From assembly GCA_023460315.1 (NCBI GenBank), contig JAEWQO010000125.1:1-64000 (forward strand): a stretch of DNA of 64,000 nt, read 5' to 3'. The notes below the pieces were generated by a model, which was not told where the DNA came from, ran no database searches, and saw only the letters and a program-made list of their open reading frames with translations. This stretch comes from Actinomycetes bacterium. Lineage in GTDB: Bacteria > Actinomycetota > Coriobacteriia > Coriobacteriales > Eggerthellaceae. Positions 24,356 to 33,983 of the stretch are shown one piece after another. The position numbers and the translations under genes are program-made. The stretch's first letter is position 1; every line of letters begins with the position of its first letter.

Positions 24356-24388
24356 AACCGTGCGGTGCGCATCTCTGCGCCCTGCACA

Positions 24389-24415
24389 GGAAGGCCCTCT
24401 CGCGAGGAGCCTTCC
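24389..24415. terminator. Hairpin between GNAT gene and arginine operon
   Basis: GGAAGGC (24389-24395) and GCCTTCC (24409-24415). Between convergent genes; weak T content, so probably bidirectional at best. Confidence 0.55.
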
Positions 24416-24431
24416 CGCAAGCCCAAGAACG

Positions 24432-26036
24432 TTATGCTGAACCAGGAATGATCATCATCGCAAGGGTGAGGATGATCGCGCAGGCAATGCCGAGGATGAC
24501 AAAGAGCTTCGCCCCAAACTTGAGCCAGGTCGAATATTCTATCTTCGCCAACGCCAGACCGCCCATGATGGCGCCACTCGTTGGTGTAAACAGGTTCACC
24601 AAACCGTTGCCAGCGCTGAAAATCATGATCATGACATCGGTGGAGAATCCGAGAGAATGTGCCAGAGGACCCATGATCGGCATGGACACCGTGGCCATTC
24701 CTGACGATGAGGGGATCAGGAAGGACAGCACGATATAGAGCAGGAATGACAGCGGCGCGAAAATGATCGCCGATAGGCCGTCAAGCGCCTGTGCCGCATT
24801 TTCCAGAATCCACAGGTCAAGACCCGTCTCTCCCATCAGCACCGTGATGGAGCGTGCCAGCGCGATGATCAGAACAACACTCATCATATCGGCAGCACCG
24901 TTGATGAACGCCTTGACAAAACGGCTTTCGGAGATTCCTCCCACAACCCCGATGATGAGGGCCATCACAAGAAACCATGTCGAAGCCTCGTCGAAATACC
25001 ATTGGCCGAGCGGAAGCCCCGTCAAGAAGGCGGACCAGCCTTCGGACACCTGCTCCTCAGTTGTCACAGTTCCCTCGACGTCGCCGTCAAACGAGATCTC
25101 TCCCCCAACCTCTTTATCGGCCCAGGCGGCAGAAATGTCATCGCCAGCAACCGTTTCGGCGACCTCTTCGGTGGCTGATCCCGCATTGAATACCTCAATG
25201 CCGAAATCCTCCCAAGGGATGAACCCGACAATCATGACAACGAACGTGAAGGCAAAGACGATGAGAGTCCATTTCTGACGACCGGTCAGAAGCTTTTTGC
25301 CCACCGTTGCTTCAGCTTCTTCGGTCTCTTGCTTGACCTCACCAAACTCAGCCTTCATGATCTCCTGTTCTTGAAGAGAGAGGATGGTCGAGCCCTTGTC
25401 GGCCTTGACTTTTTTGGCATATCTCATGACGAACACGATGGATATGGCCAAGGTCACCAACCAAAGAACCACTCCGAGCATGATGATGGTGCCCTGATTG
25501 ATGACGATGCCTGTCGAACTGAGCGAGTCGACGGCGGCGCCGACCGCAAACGGATTCACCGTCGAGCCAAGCACGCCGCACCCCGCGCCCAACAGGACAA
25601 CCGAGGCGCCGACGACGCTGTCGAAACCAGCGGCAACCATGGTGGCAGCCAACAGGAGATAGAACGGAACGGTCTCCTCGCACATGCCATACGTCGTGCC
25701 GCCGATGGAGAAGATGAACATCAGGATGGGAATGAGGATGAGCTCATTGCCTTTCAGCTTCTTCACCAAGGCGGCAATGCCGGCGTCCAGCGCGCCCGTT
25801 TCCGTCACAATGCCAAGAAAACCACCTAAGATCAAAACAAACAGACAGACGGGAAGAGCATCGGCAAAGCCCAACACAGGCGCTGTTGCCACATTTGCCA
25901 CCGTTGCCCCCGTGATGCCCTCAACGCCGGTAAACGACATGAAGACCGTGATGAGGGCAAGGGCGATCAAGATGATCAGCAGGATGGAAAACGAGGATAT
26001 CGATCGCTTCTTTCTGCTTTTTTCTTTCTCGGTCAT
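24432..26036 (-). CDS. YfcC-type transporter, probable arginine/ornithine exchanger
   Basis: 534 residues, about twelve membrane spans, with hydrophilic loops near 205-255 and 295-345. Blocks GGTTYGMCEETVPFYLLL and LGAGCGVLGSTVNPFAVG, and near the end FLIPSSSGMATVSMPIMGPL, are those of the YfcC/C4-dicarboxylate-uptake-like family. Relatives occur in other arginine deiminase loci. Last gene of the arc operon, so arginine uptake or arginine/ornithine exchange is the natural role (context inference). Confidence 0.85.
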   Translation of the reverse strand: MTEKEKSRKKRSISSFSILLIILIALALITVFMSFTGVEGITGATVANVATAPVLGFADALPVCLFVLILGGFLGIVTETGALDAGIAALVKKLKGNELILIPILMFIFSIGGTTYGMCEETVPFYLLLAATMVAAGFDSVVGASVVLLGAGCGVLGSTVNPFAVGAAVDSLSSTGIVINQGTIIMLGVVLWLVTLAISIVFVMRYAKKVKADKGSTILSLQEQEIMKAEFGEVKQETEEAEATVGKKLLTGRQKWTLIVFAFTFVVMIVGFIPWEDFGIEVFNAGSATEEVAETVAGDDISAAWADKEVGGEISFDGDVEGTVTTEEQVSEGWSAFLTGLPLGQWYFDEASTWFLVMALIIGVVGGISESRFVKAFINGAADMMSVVLIIALARSITVLMGETGLDLWILENAAQALDGLSAIIFAPLSFLLYIVLSFLIPSSSGMATVSMPIMGPLAHSLGFSTDVMIMIFSAGNGLVNLFTPTSGAIMGGLALAKIEYSTWLKFGAKLFVILGIACAIILTLAMMIIPGSA

Positions 26037-26183
26037 AACGCCCCCTCCTTAGCAGAGGATCGAGATTGATAGATGAGAATGAAAACGAGAAAACACGATG
26101 ACACGACAGGAAGCATAACCGCTGTGTCATCGGGGGCTCAAAAGAGCCAGACCACTGAACCGGCCTCCTTTCCGGCAAGCCGC

Positions 26184-26208
26184 TCGCGGGCAAGAACGCG
26201 GCCCGCGA
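26184..26208 (-). other. Hairpin between arcC and transporter genes
   Basis: TCGCGGGC (26184-26191) and GCCCGCGA (26201-26208) in a 209-base gap. Without T-run; may stabilise the upstream message or reduce transporter expression. Confidence 0.5.
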
Positions 26209-26245
26209 AACGACAATGAACACACCAAAGGTATCCCCCCGAAAC

Positions 26246-27199
26246 CTATGCCGTGATGACCGTGCCCGTCGTGCCCTTCAGGCCTTCGGCAGCCAGCTCA
26301 AGCGACGTGATGAGCGCCTTGCCTTCGGGATGGGCCTCTACGAACTCGATGCACGCCTCGACCTTGGGCAACATGCTGCCGGGAGCAAACTGTCCCTCTT
26401 CGATATACTGACGCGCCTCAGCAACCGTCATGGAAGAAAGCTCTTCCTGCTCCGGCGTGTTGAAATTGATGCAGACTTTCTCCACCGCGGTCAGGATAAT
26501 CAATATGTCAGCTTTGAAGTCGGCTGCCAGCTTGGCACTGGAACGATCCTTGTCAATGACCGCCGGCACCCCATGATAGCTGTCGTCCCTCTCGATGACG
26601 GGAACACCGCCGCCGCCCGTGGAGACGACGATGTAGCCATCATCCATGAGATCCTTGATGGCATCAAACTCAACGATGCGCTGAGGCTTCGGCGAAGCGA
26701 CCACCTGCCGCCAGCCGCGACCGGCATCTTCCTTGTAAACGTAGCCCGTTTCCGCAGCGCGGCGCTTTGCCTCATCTTCGGTGAGAAAGGCCCCAACAGG
26801 CTTTGTCGGATTCTGAAAAGCGGGGTCCTCCGGATAAACCACCGTCTGAGTGATGACCGTGGCGGTCGAGCGCATGATGCCGCGGCGCTTCATCTCATTG
26901 AGAATGGCTTGGGACAGCTGGTAGCCGATATATCCCTGACTCATGGCTCCGCATTCGGGAAACGGCATGGCTGGCGTCTTCTCATCATGGGTCGATGCAT
27001 AGTCGAATGCATTGTTGATCATGCCCACCTGCGGGCCATTGCCGTGACTTACCACGACGTTGATGCCTTCGGCAACCATGTCGACAATATGTTCCGCGGT
27101 GTCCTTCACCAATTCAAGCTGCTCCCGCGGCGTGTCTCCGAGCGCGTTACCGCCCAGCGCGATGACGACGGATTTTCCATCGCCCTTTTGATAGGCCAT
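26246..27199 (-). CDS. arcC: Carbamate kinase
   Basis: 317 residues, full length. VVIALGGNALGD at the start, VSHGNGPQVGMI, and VSTGGGGVPVIE are the amino acid kinase-fold signatures of carbamate kinase. Makes ATP from carbamoyl phosphate and ADP, releasing carbamate (CO2 and ammonia). Third gene of the arginine deiminase operon, 15 bases after the ornithine carbamoyltransferase stop. Confidence 0.95.
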   Translation of the reverse strand: MAYQKGDGKSVVIALGGNALGDTPREQLELVKDTAEHIVDMVAEGINVVVSHGNGPQVGMINNAFDYASTHDEKTPAMPFPECGAMSQGYIGYQLSQAILNEMKRRGIMRSTATVITQTVVYPEDPAFQNPTKPVGAFLTEDEAKRRAAETGYVYKEDAGRGWRQVVASPKPQRIVEFDAIKDLMDDGYIVVSTGGGGVPVIERDDSYHGVPAVIDKDRSSAKLAADFKADILIILTAVEKVCINFNTPEQEELSSMTVAEARQYIEEGQFAPGSMLPKVEACIEFVEAHPEGKALITSLELAAEGLKGTTGTVITA

Positions 27200-27214
27200 G
27201 ACCGATCACCTTGC

Positions 27215-28210
27215 CTAGGAAAGCGTCGCGTACATGACAGCCTTGATGGTATGCATGCGATTCTCCGCCTCGTCGAACACCTTGGACCGCATCGACTCGA
27301 AAACCTCGTCCTCAACCTCCATCTCGGTCACGCCAAATTTCTCGGCGATCTGAGCTCCAATGGCCGTCTTGGTGTCGTGGAACGAGGGAAGGCAGTGCAT
27401 GAAAATGGCATCGGATGCAGCGAGGGACATGAGCTCCTTCGTCACGCGATAAGGCTCAAGCAGCTTGATGCGCTCGGCCCAGATGTCGTCGGGCTCGCCC
27501 ATTGAAACCCATATGTCGGTGTAGATAACGTGAGCACCCGTGCATGCCTCCGCAACATCCTCCGTCAGGGTGACGCTGCCACCGTTCTCGGCGGCAATCT
27601 CACGGCACGCCGCCACCAGGTCCTGGCTGGGCATGCGCACCTCAGGGCCGCATGCCACAAAATGGAGCCCAAGCTTGGCACAAACGACCATGAGGGAGTT
27701 CGCAACGTTGTTTTCGGCATCCCCCATGAACACCAGCTTGAGACCCTTGATGCCGTGGGGGAAATTTTCCTCGACGGTCAGCATATCGGCGATCATCTGG
27801 GTGGGATGGAATTCGGTCGTCAGGCCATTCCACACCGGCACTCCAGCATTTGCCGCCAGATTCTCGACGATTTCTTGAGCATAGCCGCGATACTCTATGC
27901 CATCGTACATGCGGCCAAGAACGCGTGCCGTGTCCTCGATCGACTCCTTTTTCCCCATCTGAGAACTGCCTGGATCGAGGTAGGTGACACCCATCCCCAG
28001 GTCCATGCCTGCAACCTCAAACGAACAGCGCGTGCGTGTCGAAGTCTTCTCGAACAGCAACACGATGTTTTTGCCCTCAAGATAGCGATGGGGAGTCCCA
28101 GCCAATTTCAAAGCCTTGAATTGCTTGGACAATCGAATGAGATAGCGAATCTCCTCGGGGGTAAAGTCCAAGAGTTTCAAGAAGCTGCGACCGCTCAGGC
28201 TCGTCGGCAT
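27215..28210 (-). CDS. arcB: Ornithine carbamoyltransferase (catabolic)
   Basis: 331 residues. Carbamoyl phosphate site STRTR at 57-61, DPGSSQMGKKES loop, TEFHPTQMIAD, and HCLPSFHD at the ornithine site. Splits citrulline to ornithine and carbamoyl phosphate in the arginine deiminase pathway. Sequence alone cannot separate catabolic from anabolic enzymes; the arcA-arcC context makes it arcB. Confidence 0.93.
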   Translation of the reverse strand: MPTSLSGRSFLKLLDFTPEEIRYLIRLSKQFKALKLAGTPHRYLEGKNIVLLFEKTSTRTRCSFEVAGMDLGMGVTYLDPGSSQMGKKESIEDTARVLGRMYDGIEYRGYAQEIVENLAANAGVPVWNGLTTEFHPTQMIADMLTVEENFPHGIKGLKLVFMGDAENNVANSLMVVCAKLGLHFVACGPEVRMPSQDLVAACREIAAENGGSVTLTEDVAEACTGAHVIYTDIWVSMGEPDDIWAERIKLLEPYRVTKELMSLAASDAIFMHCLPSFHDTKTAIGAQIAEKFGVTEMEVEDEVFESMRSKVFDEAENRMHTIKAVMYATLS

Positions 28211-28292
28211 AGTCTATTCCTTCCTTTGTGATGTCCTATCGGTAACACGATAAACGGCGCAGGCCTGTCACCTGCCCTCTTTTCGGTCGAGA

Positions 28293-28313
28293 GGAGGTGC
28301 TTCGCACACCTCC
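28293..28313 (-). other. Hairpin between arcA and arcB
   Basis: GGAGGTG and CACCTCC arms around a CTTCGCA loop in the 172-base gap; possibly an mRNA processing or stability element. Confidence 0.5.
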
Positions 28314-28382
28314 GGTCTTCCCTGAAAGAAAACGTCATACACCCTACAACCGCCTTGATGCCACAGCTTTCAGGATCAACCG

Positions 28383-29597
28383 CTAATCCTCGCGCCAAAG
28401 CGGCATGCTCATGCAGCGAGGGCCGCCCCTGCCTCGGGACAGTTCAGCAGAGGGCATTTCGATCACGTTCAATCCCTTTTCCCTCAGCACGGCATTCGTA
28501 ACCTCATTGCGCTCGTAGACGACGATGGTGCCCGGCGAGAGGCACAGCGTGTTCGAGCCGTCGTTCCATTGCTCGCGTTCCGCCGCAATGCGATCGCCAC
28601 CACCGCAGGGGATAAGCTCAACCGGGTGGCCGACATACTTCTCGAGGATGGACTCAAGCGTGCCGTTGATCTCGCGCACCTTTGTCCCACCCGCATCGGG
28701 CGTTATCTCAAATACAGTCAGCGGACCAAGAATGCCCGGATGAACGGTGAACTTGTCAAAATCAATCTGGGTGAAAACGGTGTCGAGATGCATGAATGCC
28801 CGCGAATTCGGAATATTGAAAGCCAAAATGGTGTCGATGGGAGAATCCGATTCGAAGATGTTTGCGGCAATGGCATCGATGGCGTCAGGCTCGGTTCGCT
28901 GGGATATGCCGATCGCCAAGACCTGCTCGTTGATGTTGAGAATGTCGCCTCCCTCAATGTGGAAGGTGTTATAGCGGCTGTAGTACTCGGGAACGTTTCT
29001 GAATTCCGGGTGGTACCCGAAAATGTACTCCCCATAGATCGTCTCCCTATTCCGCGTGGCAGAGTACATGCGGTTGATGGAAATGCCATTCCCGATCATG
29101 GCAAAGGGATCTCGCGTGAAATACAGATTCGGCAGGGGGGCCACAACCATCTTGGATGCCTCGGAAACGAGGTCAACAAGGGAGTTCGACTTGTCCGCAT
29201 GGAGCTCCGTGAGGTTTATGCCTTCCATGGTCTTCATGACAAGGTCAAGATTGTCGGGATAGCGGTCATTCAGGTAGTCAAAGATAATCTTTTGATAGCG
29301 GTCAGTGCGGATGCCCGCTTCTTCGATGAACTGTTCGAGAAAACGTGTGCGAATCGCAGGATCCGCATCCAAAACCTCGGCCATGAGCTTTTCGAGATAA
29401 ACGACTTCGATCCCCTTATCGCGCAATATCTGCGCAAAAAAGTCATGTTCCTCTTGAGCAACCTTCAAAAACGGAATGTCATCGAAGAGAAGCTCTTCAA
29501 GCGTGTTCGGCGTCAGGTTCAGGAGCTCTCTGCCAGGTCGGTGGAGCAAGACTTTTTTCAAAGGCTTGATCTCGCTCTTGACGTTAACTCCAGCCAT
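28383..29597 (-). CDS. arcA: Arginine deiminase
   Basis: 404 residues from ATG (MAGVNVKSEIKP) with GGGAGG 8 bases upstream. Family residues: FTRDPFAMIGNG, HIEGGDILNIN, and the catalytic Cys in GRGGPRCMSMPL near the end. Converts arginine to citrulline and ammonia, the first step of ATP production by arginine fermentation. First gene of the operon; its upstream region holds palindromes (see regulatory entry). Confidence 0.96.
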   Translation of the reverse strand: MAGVNVKSEIKPLKKVLLHRPGRELLNLTPNTLEELLFDDIPFLKVAQEEHDFFAQILRDKGIEVVYLEKLMAEVLDADPAIRTRFLEQFIEEAGIRTDRYQKIIFDYLNDRYPDNLDLVMKTMEGINLTELHADKSNSLVDLVSEASKMVVAPLPNLYFTRDPFAMIGNGISINRMYSATRNRETIYGEYIFGYHPEFRNVPEYYSRYNTFHIEGGDILNINEQVLAIGISQRTEPDAIDAIAANIFESDSPIDTILAFNIPNSRAFMHLDTVFTQIDFDKFTVHPGILGPLTVFEITPDAGGTKVREINGTLESILEKYVGHPVELIPCGGGDRIAAEREQWNDGSNTLCLSPGTIVVYERNEVTNAVLREKGLNVIEMPSAELSRGRGGPRCMSMPLWRED

Positions 29598-30130
29598 GTG
29601 CAACCCTCCCTTTCTCTATGCATTTTCAGAATGCCGGCATTCGGAACCGCCCGTTGCGCACCGGGCATCCGGATGACATCGCAAAAATCTCATGGTTCCC
29701 TTCAAAAAGCAACCACCATTTCTCAACAATATCGAGTTCCGAAAGAAACCCTGTCGGTTTTTGGCAAATAGCAGTTCCCGTGACATTTTACCTTCATATT
29801 TTCTTCATATTTGCTCTTTCGCGCTAAAGCGATTCTCAAGATGCAGCGTTATCGATCCGGGATTTTCCCGGGAAAATTCCCTCCCCCGTTCAAGCACGGC
29901 GATTCATGGACATGCATAAACGAGCGTCGGGATGCAGCCCCGATGCAAGCGGATTCGTCATGATCCCCTCACCTCTCCCGTGCGGCGAAGCCTTTCCTTC
30001 ACAGCTTGTCGCGCTTGCCAAAGACCACAAACCACATGCGGTTTTTCATTTTTTCCATCAAGGCGGAACCTCAAAGCATCCTTGCTACGGGGATCGCTGT
30101 TTTAGGGTATAATGCCGCTATTGCCGAAAA
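29598..30130 (-). promoter_or_regulatory. arcA control region
   Basis: 533 bases without a credible gene. Near arcA is a 22-bp almost perfect palindrome 29625-29646, with core GAATGCCGGCATTC, 28 bases from the start codon. Further upstream lie two tandem 11-bp copies CTTCATATTT(T/G) at 29792-29813, and the palindrome ATTTTCCCGGGAAAAT at 29871-29886. The TATGAA direct repeats are one helical turn apart, which suits an activator site. The far end carries the tRNA-Arg promoter -10 TATAAT at 30109-30114. Confidence 0.5.
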
Positions 30131-30206
30131 GCGCCCGTGGCTCAAGGGATAGAGCAACGGACTTCTAATCCGTCGGTTGCAGGTTCGAATCCTGCCGGGC
30201 GCACCA
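30131..30206 (+). tRNA. tRNA-Arg (UCU)
   Basis: Acceptor GCGCCCG/CGGGCGC, discriminator A, encoded CCA. Anticodon loop CTTCTAA gives UCU. TATAAT at 30109-30114 is its -10 box. Confidence 0.95.
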
Positions 30207-30557
30207 GCTGTCTTTTCCGTTCCTTTTTTCAAGGACATCTCAATCATATGGTAAGAAAAAACTTTTAACTATATCATAAATTGATTCGATGAACAACCAA
30301 AAGACGAAATGAACCTTTGATCCTTCTGCAAACATGCTCCCAGAAGATCCATCGAGCCAGCCATTCCCAAGCTCCTCCCTCCCCCGCCTCACAGACCGAT
30401 TGCTCGCTCAAACGCATTGTGCTAAGTGAATTCAAGTAAACTATATGGAAACGGATTGGGTATACCGCTTTAACGTTTTCGACGTTTCCTTACTATGGTT
30501 ATCATTGCTTTAGTACAATATTAGGATTCGCGCTCGGTTACCGAGAGGAGTTGGCTC
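30207..30557 (+). promoter_or_regulatory. A+T-rich region with glutaredoxin promoter
   Basis: No gene. A T-rich stretch follows the tRNA (CTGTCTTTTCC) and may end its transcript. TTACTA (30490-30495), 18 bases, TACAAT (30514-30519) is a probable promoter. GGAAACG and CGTTTCC form an inverted repeat just upstream (about 30447-30489), a possible operator. Confidence 0.45.
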
Positions 30558-30797
30558 ATGCCTTACTTAGAAGACCACGTTCTTTATTATAGGAAGACAT
30601 GCCCTTACTGTCAGAAAGTTCTCCGCTTTATGGATGAAGCAAAGATCAATCTCGACATGCGAGATGTGCTTCAGCCGGGCAATCAGAACGACCTTGTCCG
30701 CATCGGCGGGAAAAAACAGGTGCCTTGCCTTGTCATCAAAGGAAAACCACTGTATGAATCGGATGACATCATTGCCTATCTGAGGGATTTCTCTTAG
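30558..30797 (+). CDS. Glutaredoxin-like protein
   Basis: 79 residues. Redox motif CPYC at residues 15-18, cis-Pro in KQVPCLVIKG, and the C-terminal YESDDIIAYLRDFS helix. GAGAGGAG ribosome site. A small thiol-disulfide reductase of the cytosol; partner could be glutathione, mycothiol-like thiols or thioredoxin reductase, not decided by sequence. Confidence 0.9.
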   Translation: MPYLEDHVLYYRKTCPYCQKVLRFMDEAKINLDMRDVLQPGNQNDLVRIGGKKQVPCLVIKGKPLYESDDIIAYLRDFS

Positions 30798-30820
30798 AAA
30801 GAAAGGCATCCTTCATTCAG

Positions 30821-30849
30821 CCAATACGCTTGCTGAACCAGCGTATTGG
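30821..30849. terminator. Hairpin after glutaredoxin gene
   Basis: CCAATACGCT (30821-30830) and AGCGTATTGG (30840-30849). Between convergent genes; no T-run. Confidence 0.6.
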
Positions 30850-30896
30850 CGGGCACCGACCAGCTTTCTGTGACGCTCTCCCTGATGACAGATGCT

Positions 30897-31799
30897 CTAT
30901 GCCCTCTTTCTAAGGCGCATGACTCGATTCTGCAAGTACTCCGCGAATTCACCTTCGATCGAACTCAATTCACGCGTTTTGAGATGAGTTATCCCGAATC
31001 CCCAAGAGGAATCGCGCAACGGCACGGCGCATACGGTGTCGTTCTCTTCAAAGACTTCGAGACGTGCCAGATGCGGCAGGGTAAAGCCAATGCCTTGGCC
31101 ATGAAGGACGAATTCGTATATCCAGAAGATTTCGGAATACTTGACAATCTTAGGCAAGGGCATTCCCTCGCATTCGAATTTGTCGACAAGCGCCTTGAAG
31201 CATTTGAAATCGTCGCCGGGAATAGCAATGGACCGTTCGCCTATGTCCTCGATGCCGAGAGAAGCCTTGTCGCTCAACGGATCATCCCGATTGATCCAAT
31301 ACCAAACGGATGAACGATAGAGGGGATGTGAAATGAATTCGTCCGCCCCGGGCAAAACGGTCAAGGCGAGATCGTAGAAACCGTCCCGAAGCGCCGACTC
31401 GCAGAGCTTGTCCGGCATCTCATGCAAAGAAATCACCACGTCCGTATGGCTCTTGATGAACCCCGTCAGAAAATCATGGCCCAAGAACCCGGGAATCCCC
31501 AAAGAACAGGCTATGCGAAGTTCCGTACGGCTGTTTGCCGCGACGCGCTCAAATGCAGCAGACAGCAGGTTGCGCTCCGAGCGAACATGGCGGGCATACT
31601 CATAAAACTCGTCAGCATAAGACGTGGTGCGACGGGTACCGTCCTCCTGCAGGGAAAACAGCGGCACGCCCAATTCGCGCTCAAGGTTGCGCATTGATTT
31701 CGCAAACCCTTGCGGCGACATCGGCACTTTGGCCGCCGCTGCGCTAAAGTTAGCCGATTCGTAGGCCAGCATGAAGTAATCGCATTTGTCCTGAAGCAT
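30897..31799 (-). CDS. LysR-family transcription regulator
   Basis: 300 residues. N-terminal winged HTH (1-60: YFMLAYESANFSAAAAKVPMSPQGFAKSMRNLERELG), linker helix, then a periplasmic-binding-like effector domain (about 90-290: TELRIACSLGIPGFLG...). Divergent from the TAT flavoprotein gene, which it most likely controls through the LTTR box at 32002-32022. Effector unknown. Confidence 0.92.
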   Translation of the reverse strand: MLQDKCDYFMLAYESANFSAAAAKVPMSPQGFAKSMRNLERELGVPLFSLQEDGTRRTTSYADEFYEYARHVRSERNLLSAAFERVAANSRTELRIACSLGIPGFLGHDFLTGFIKSHTDVVISLHEMPDKLCESALRDGFYDLALTVLPGADEFISHPLYRSSVWYWINRDDPLSDKASLGIEDIGERSIAIPGDDFKCFKALVDKFECEGMPLPKIVKYSEIFWIYEFVLHGQGIGFTLPHLARLEVFEENDTVCAVPLRDSSWGFGITHLKTRELSSIEGEFAEYLQNRVMRLRKRA

Positions 31800-32001
31800 G
31801 AGCCCTCCCCTTGCGGCACCTCACCTGGATGCATCAAGCCTTCATTCGGCAAACCGAGCATTCTTGGCCTTCCTGGGCCCCTGGCGAGCGTTTCCCCTTG
31901 CGCCCAACCTGCCGCACGGCAACATTGTCATTGTACAATGCCTTCGAGCCATCCTGGCGAAACCAACTGTTTCACTCCTCATCTTTTTGCTACCTGTCAA
32001 G

Positions 32002-32022
32002 GTGTTGCATGAATATTAACAC
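32002..32022. promoter_or_regulatory. LysR-type operator (T-N11-A) and nearby palindrome
   Basis: GTGTT-N11-AACAC at 32002-32022, the classic LTTR dyad, 80 bases before the flavoprotein start. A perfect palindrome CATTGTACAATG lies at 31929-31940 nearer the lysR gene. The divergent gap is 302 bases and holds no gene. Confidence 0.65.
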
Positions 32023-32101
32023 GAACCACATTATAGACATGAAGGGGAAAGGCAGCGGCAATGCCTTTCATCACGAAGGTTCGACAGGGAGGAGCACCAC
32101 T

Positions 32102-33817
32102 ATGGAGGCAAATCGGAATTACCCCAGCAGAAGATCATTCCTCGCAGGCGCAGGAATTCTTGCCGTAGGGATTGCAGGAACGGGGCTTGCGGGATGCAGT
32201 CCCCAGCAAAAGAACGCAGGCGATGAAGACCTCGCGGCGCAAAGTTCCAATGCCAGCTCGGAAAACCAGGCGGACGACAACGCCCTGTGGGAGATTCCCG
32301 AACTCGCAGAGCCAAAGCAGACGATCCAGGCGGACGTCTGCATCATCGGTGCAGGAGGGACGGGCACGGCTGCCGCAATTCAAGCCGTCGACCTGGGATT
32401 GAAGCCGGTCATCATCGAACGGCTGAGCGGCTATGGCGGATCGTTTATCGGCACAGAGGGCATGACCGGCCTCGAAACTCACTTCACGGAAGCGGACGGC
32501 GGCGTGAGCTTTGCAGGAGCATACAATCCCCAAGCGCCCTATGGCGTGAAGAACGCCATCAACACCTGCCTCAACTATCACCACTGGATTCCGCAGCATA
32601 GGCTCTATGAAAACTTCTTCGGACAGACGGCCGAGACGATAAGCTGGCTCGAAAGCCATGGCATCTCGTTCGAGGGAAACATTTCGATCGGCACGGGCCC
32701 GAAGATCTGGCATGTCTACAACAAGGGAGACAACGCCAGTCCGGGAGGATATTTCATGCAGTGCTTCGGGCAAGAGGCAGACAAGCTGGGCGTTGAAGCC
32801 CACTTCAATGCATTCGGCCGGAAGGTCATCATCGAAGACGGCACGGTGGCAGGCGTGCTCGCCGAAGATGCCAACGGCGAGGTGATCAAGATCGAGGCAC
32901 CGGTCGTAATGATTGGAACCGGAGGCTACGCAAACAACTCGGACATGCTCTACCGCGTGTCCGAAACCAAAAATGCCAACATCCAGGCTCTCGGAATGGA
33001 CTGTCGCGCAGGAGACGGTCTGAAAATGGCCAAGGACGCGGGAGCCGATTTTGCCGAGGGCCTGGGCACGGTCATGTGGTGTGGGCCGGTCGTGCTGGGT
33101 GCCGTGACGGCCACCTGGACAACCGACGCCTACTCCGCCGGAGTGCAGCCGACTCTCTGGCTCAATGAGAAGGGCGAGCGTTTCTGCAAGGAGGATTTAT
33201 GGCTTGACGATTTTGCCGGAGCGGGAATATGCGTCCGCAACCAAGAAAGGACTTTCGTCTTGTTCACGGAAAAAGACTTGCAGCGATGGGAAGAATCAGG
33301 GCCCGACGGTCAAGTGTTCTCATTCGGAACTCCAGGAAAACCGCTGTCGGAAGCACGTCAGGTCCTGGAAAAGTCAGAAGGCTGCCACACGGGTGAATCC
33401 CTTGAATCCCTCTGCAAAGACGTGGGGCTTGATGCTTCCGTCGTGGAAGAGACCGTTACTCAGTACAATGCATATTGCGATGCCGCCGCCGGCCTTGACG
33501 GTGACGACACAAGCGCGGACGTCGAGTTTGGCAAGCGTGCAAAATACCTTCAGGGAGTAGCGGAAGGCCCCTATTGGCTCTGCGAAGTTGCCGATGGCTT
33601 CTACACCACCTGCGGAGGAATCAAAGTCAACGAGAAAACTCAGGTTCTCGACACTGACGGCAACGTCATACCGGGTCTTTACGCAGGAGGGTCCGACGCA
33701 GGCGGCCTCTACGGAGATTCTTACGACGTCAAATTCGCACCCGGATCGCAAGCCGCATGGGCGGTCAATTCAGGTCGCTTGGCCATGAAGGATGCAAAAG
33801 AGTATCTGAACTCGTAA
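32102..33817 (+). CDS. TAT-exported FAD-dependent reductase (fumarate reductase-like)
   Basis: 571 residues. Twin-arginine signal SRRSFLAGAG at the N-terminus, then a lipobox ending at Cys32 (GTGLAGC), so probably an exported lipoprotein. FAD domain from about 77 (DVCIIGAGGTGTAAAIQA), and near the end VNEKTQVLDTDGNVIPGLYAGGSDAGG, the FAD_binding_2/flavocytochrome c fumarate reductase fold. No heme motif, so electrons must come from a separate membrane donor. AGGGAGGAGC precedes the ATG. Substrate unknown; relatives reduce fumarate, urocanate, cinnamates or steroids. Confidence 0.9.
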   Translation: MEANRNYPSRRSFLAGAGILAVGIAGTGLAGCSPQQKNAGDEDLAAQSSNASSENQADDNALWEIPELAEPKQTIQADVCIIGAGGTGTAAAIQAVDLGLKPVIIERLSGYGGSFIGTEGMTGLETHFTEADGGVSFAGAYNPQAPYGVKNAINTCLNYHHWIPQHRLYENFFGQTAETISWLESHGISFEGNISIGTGPKIWHVYNKGDNASPGGYFMQCFGQEADKLGVEAHFNAFGRKVIIEDGTVAGVLAEDANGEVIKIEAPVVMIGTGGYANNSDMLYRVSETKNANIQALGMDCRAGDGLKMAKDAGADFAEGLGTVMWCGPVVLGAVTATWTTDAYSAGVQPTLWLNEKGERFCKEDLWLDDFAGAGICVRNQERTFVLFTEKDLQRWEESGPDGQVFSFGTPGKPLSEARQVLEKSEGCHTGESLESLCKDVGLDASVVEETVTQYNAYCDAAAGLDGDDTSADVEFGKRAKYLQGVAEGPYWLCEVADGFYTTCGGIKVNEKTQVLDTDGNVIPGLYAGGSDAGGLYGDSYDVKFAPGSQAAWAVNSGRLAMKDAKEYLNS

Positions 33818-33946
33818 AGCGCGCCGGCATTCCTTGCCAACCGCTGTCCCTCACGGCAGGCCCCCTGGCACACGGACCAGCCTCGAGGAACGTCATTCGA
33901 GGCATCTTCACCCTGAAGAGATCGCCCCTGATGATGCAAGCTAAAA

Positions 33947-33973
33947 AGGCCAGCCGTTTTTAATGGCTGGCCT
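33947..33973 (-). terminator. Terminator of tRNA-Gly
   Basis: AGGCCAGCC and GGCTGGCCT arms; on the minus strand followed by TTTTTAG. Also ends flavoprotein transcripts from the other side. Confidence 0.8.
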
Positions 33974-33983
33974 GCGGTTTTAA

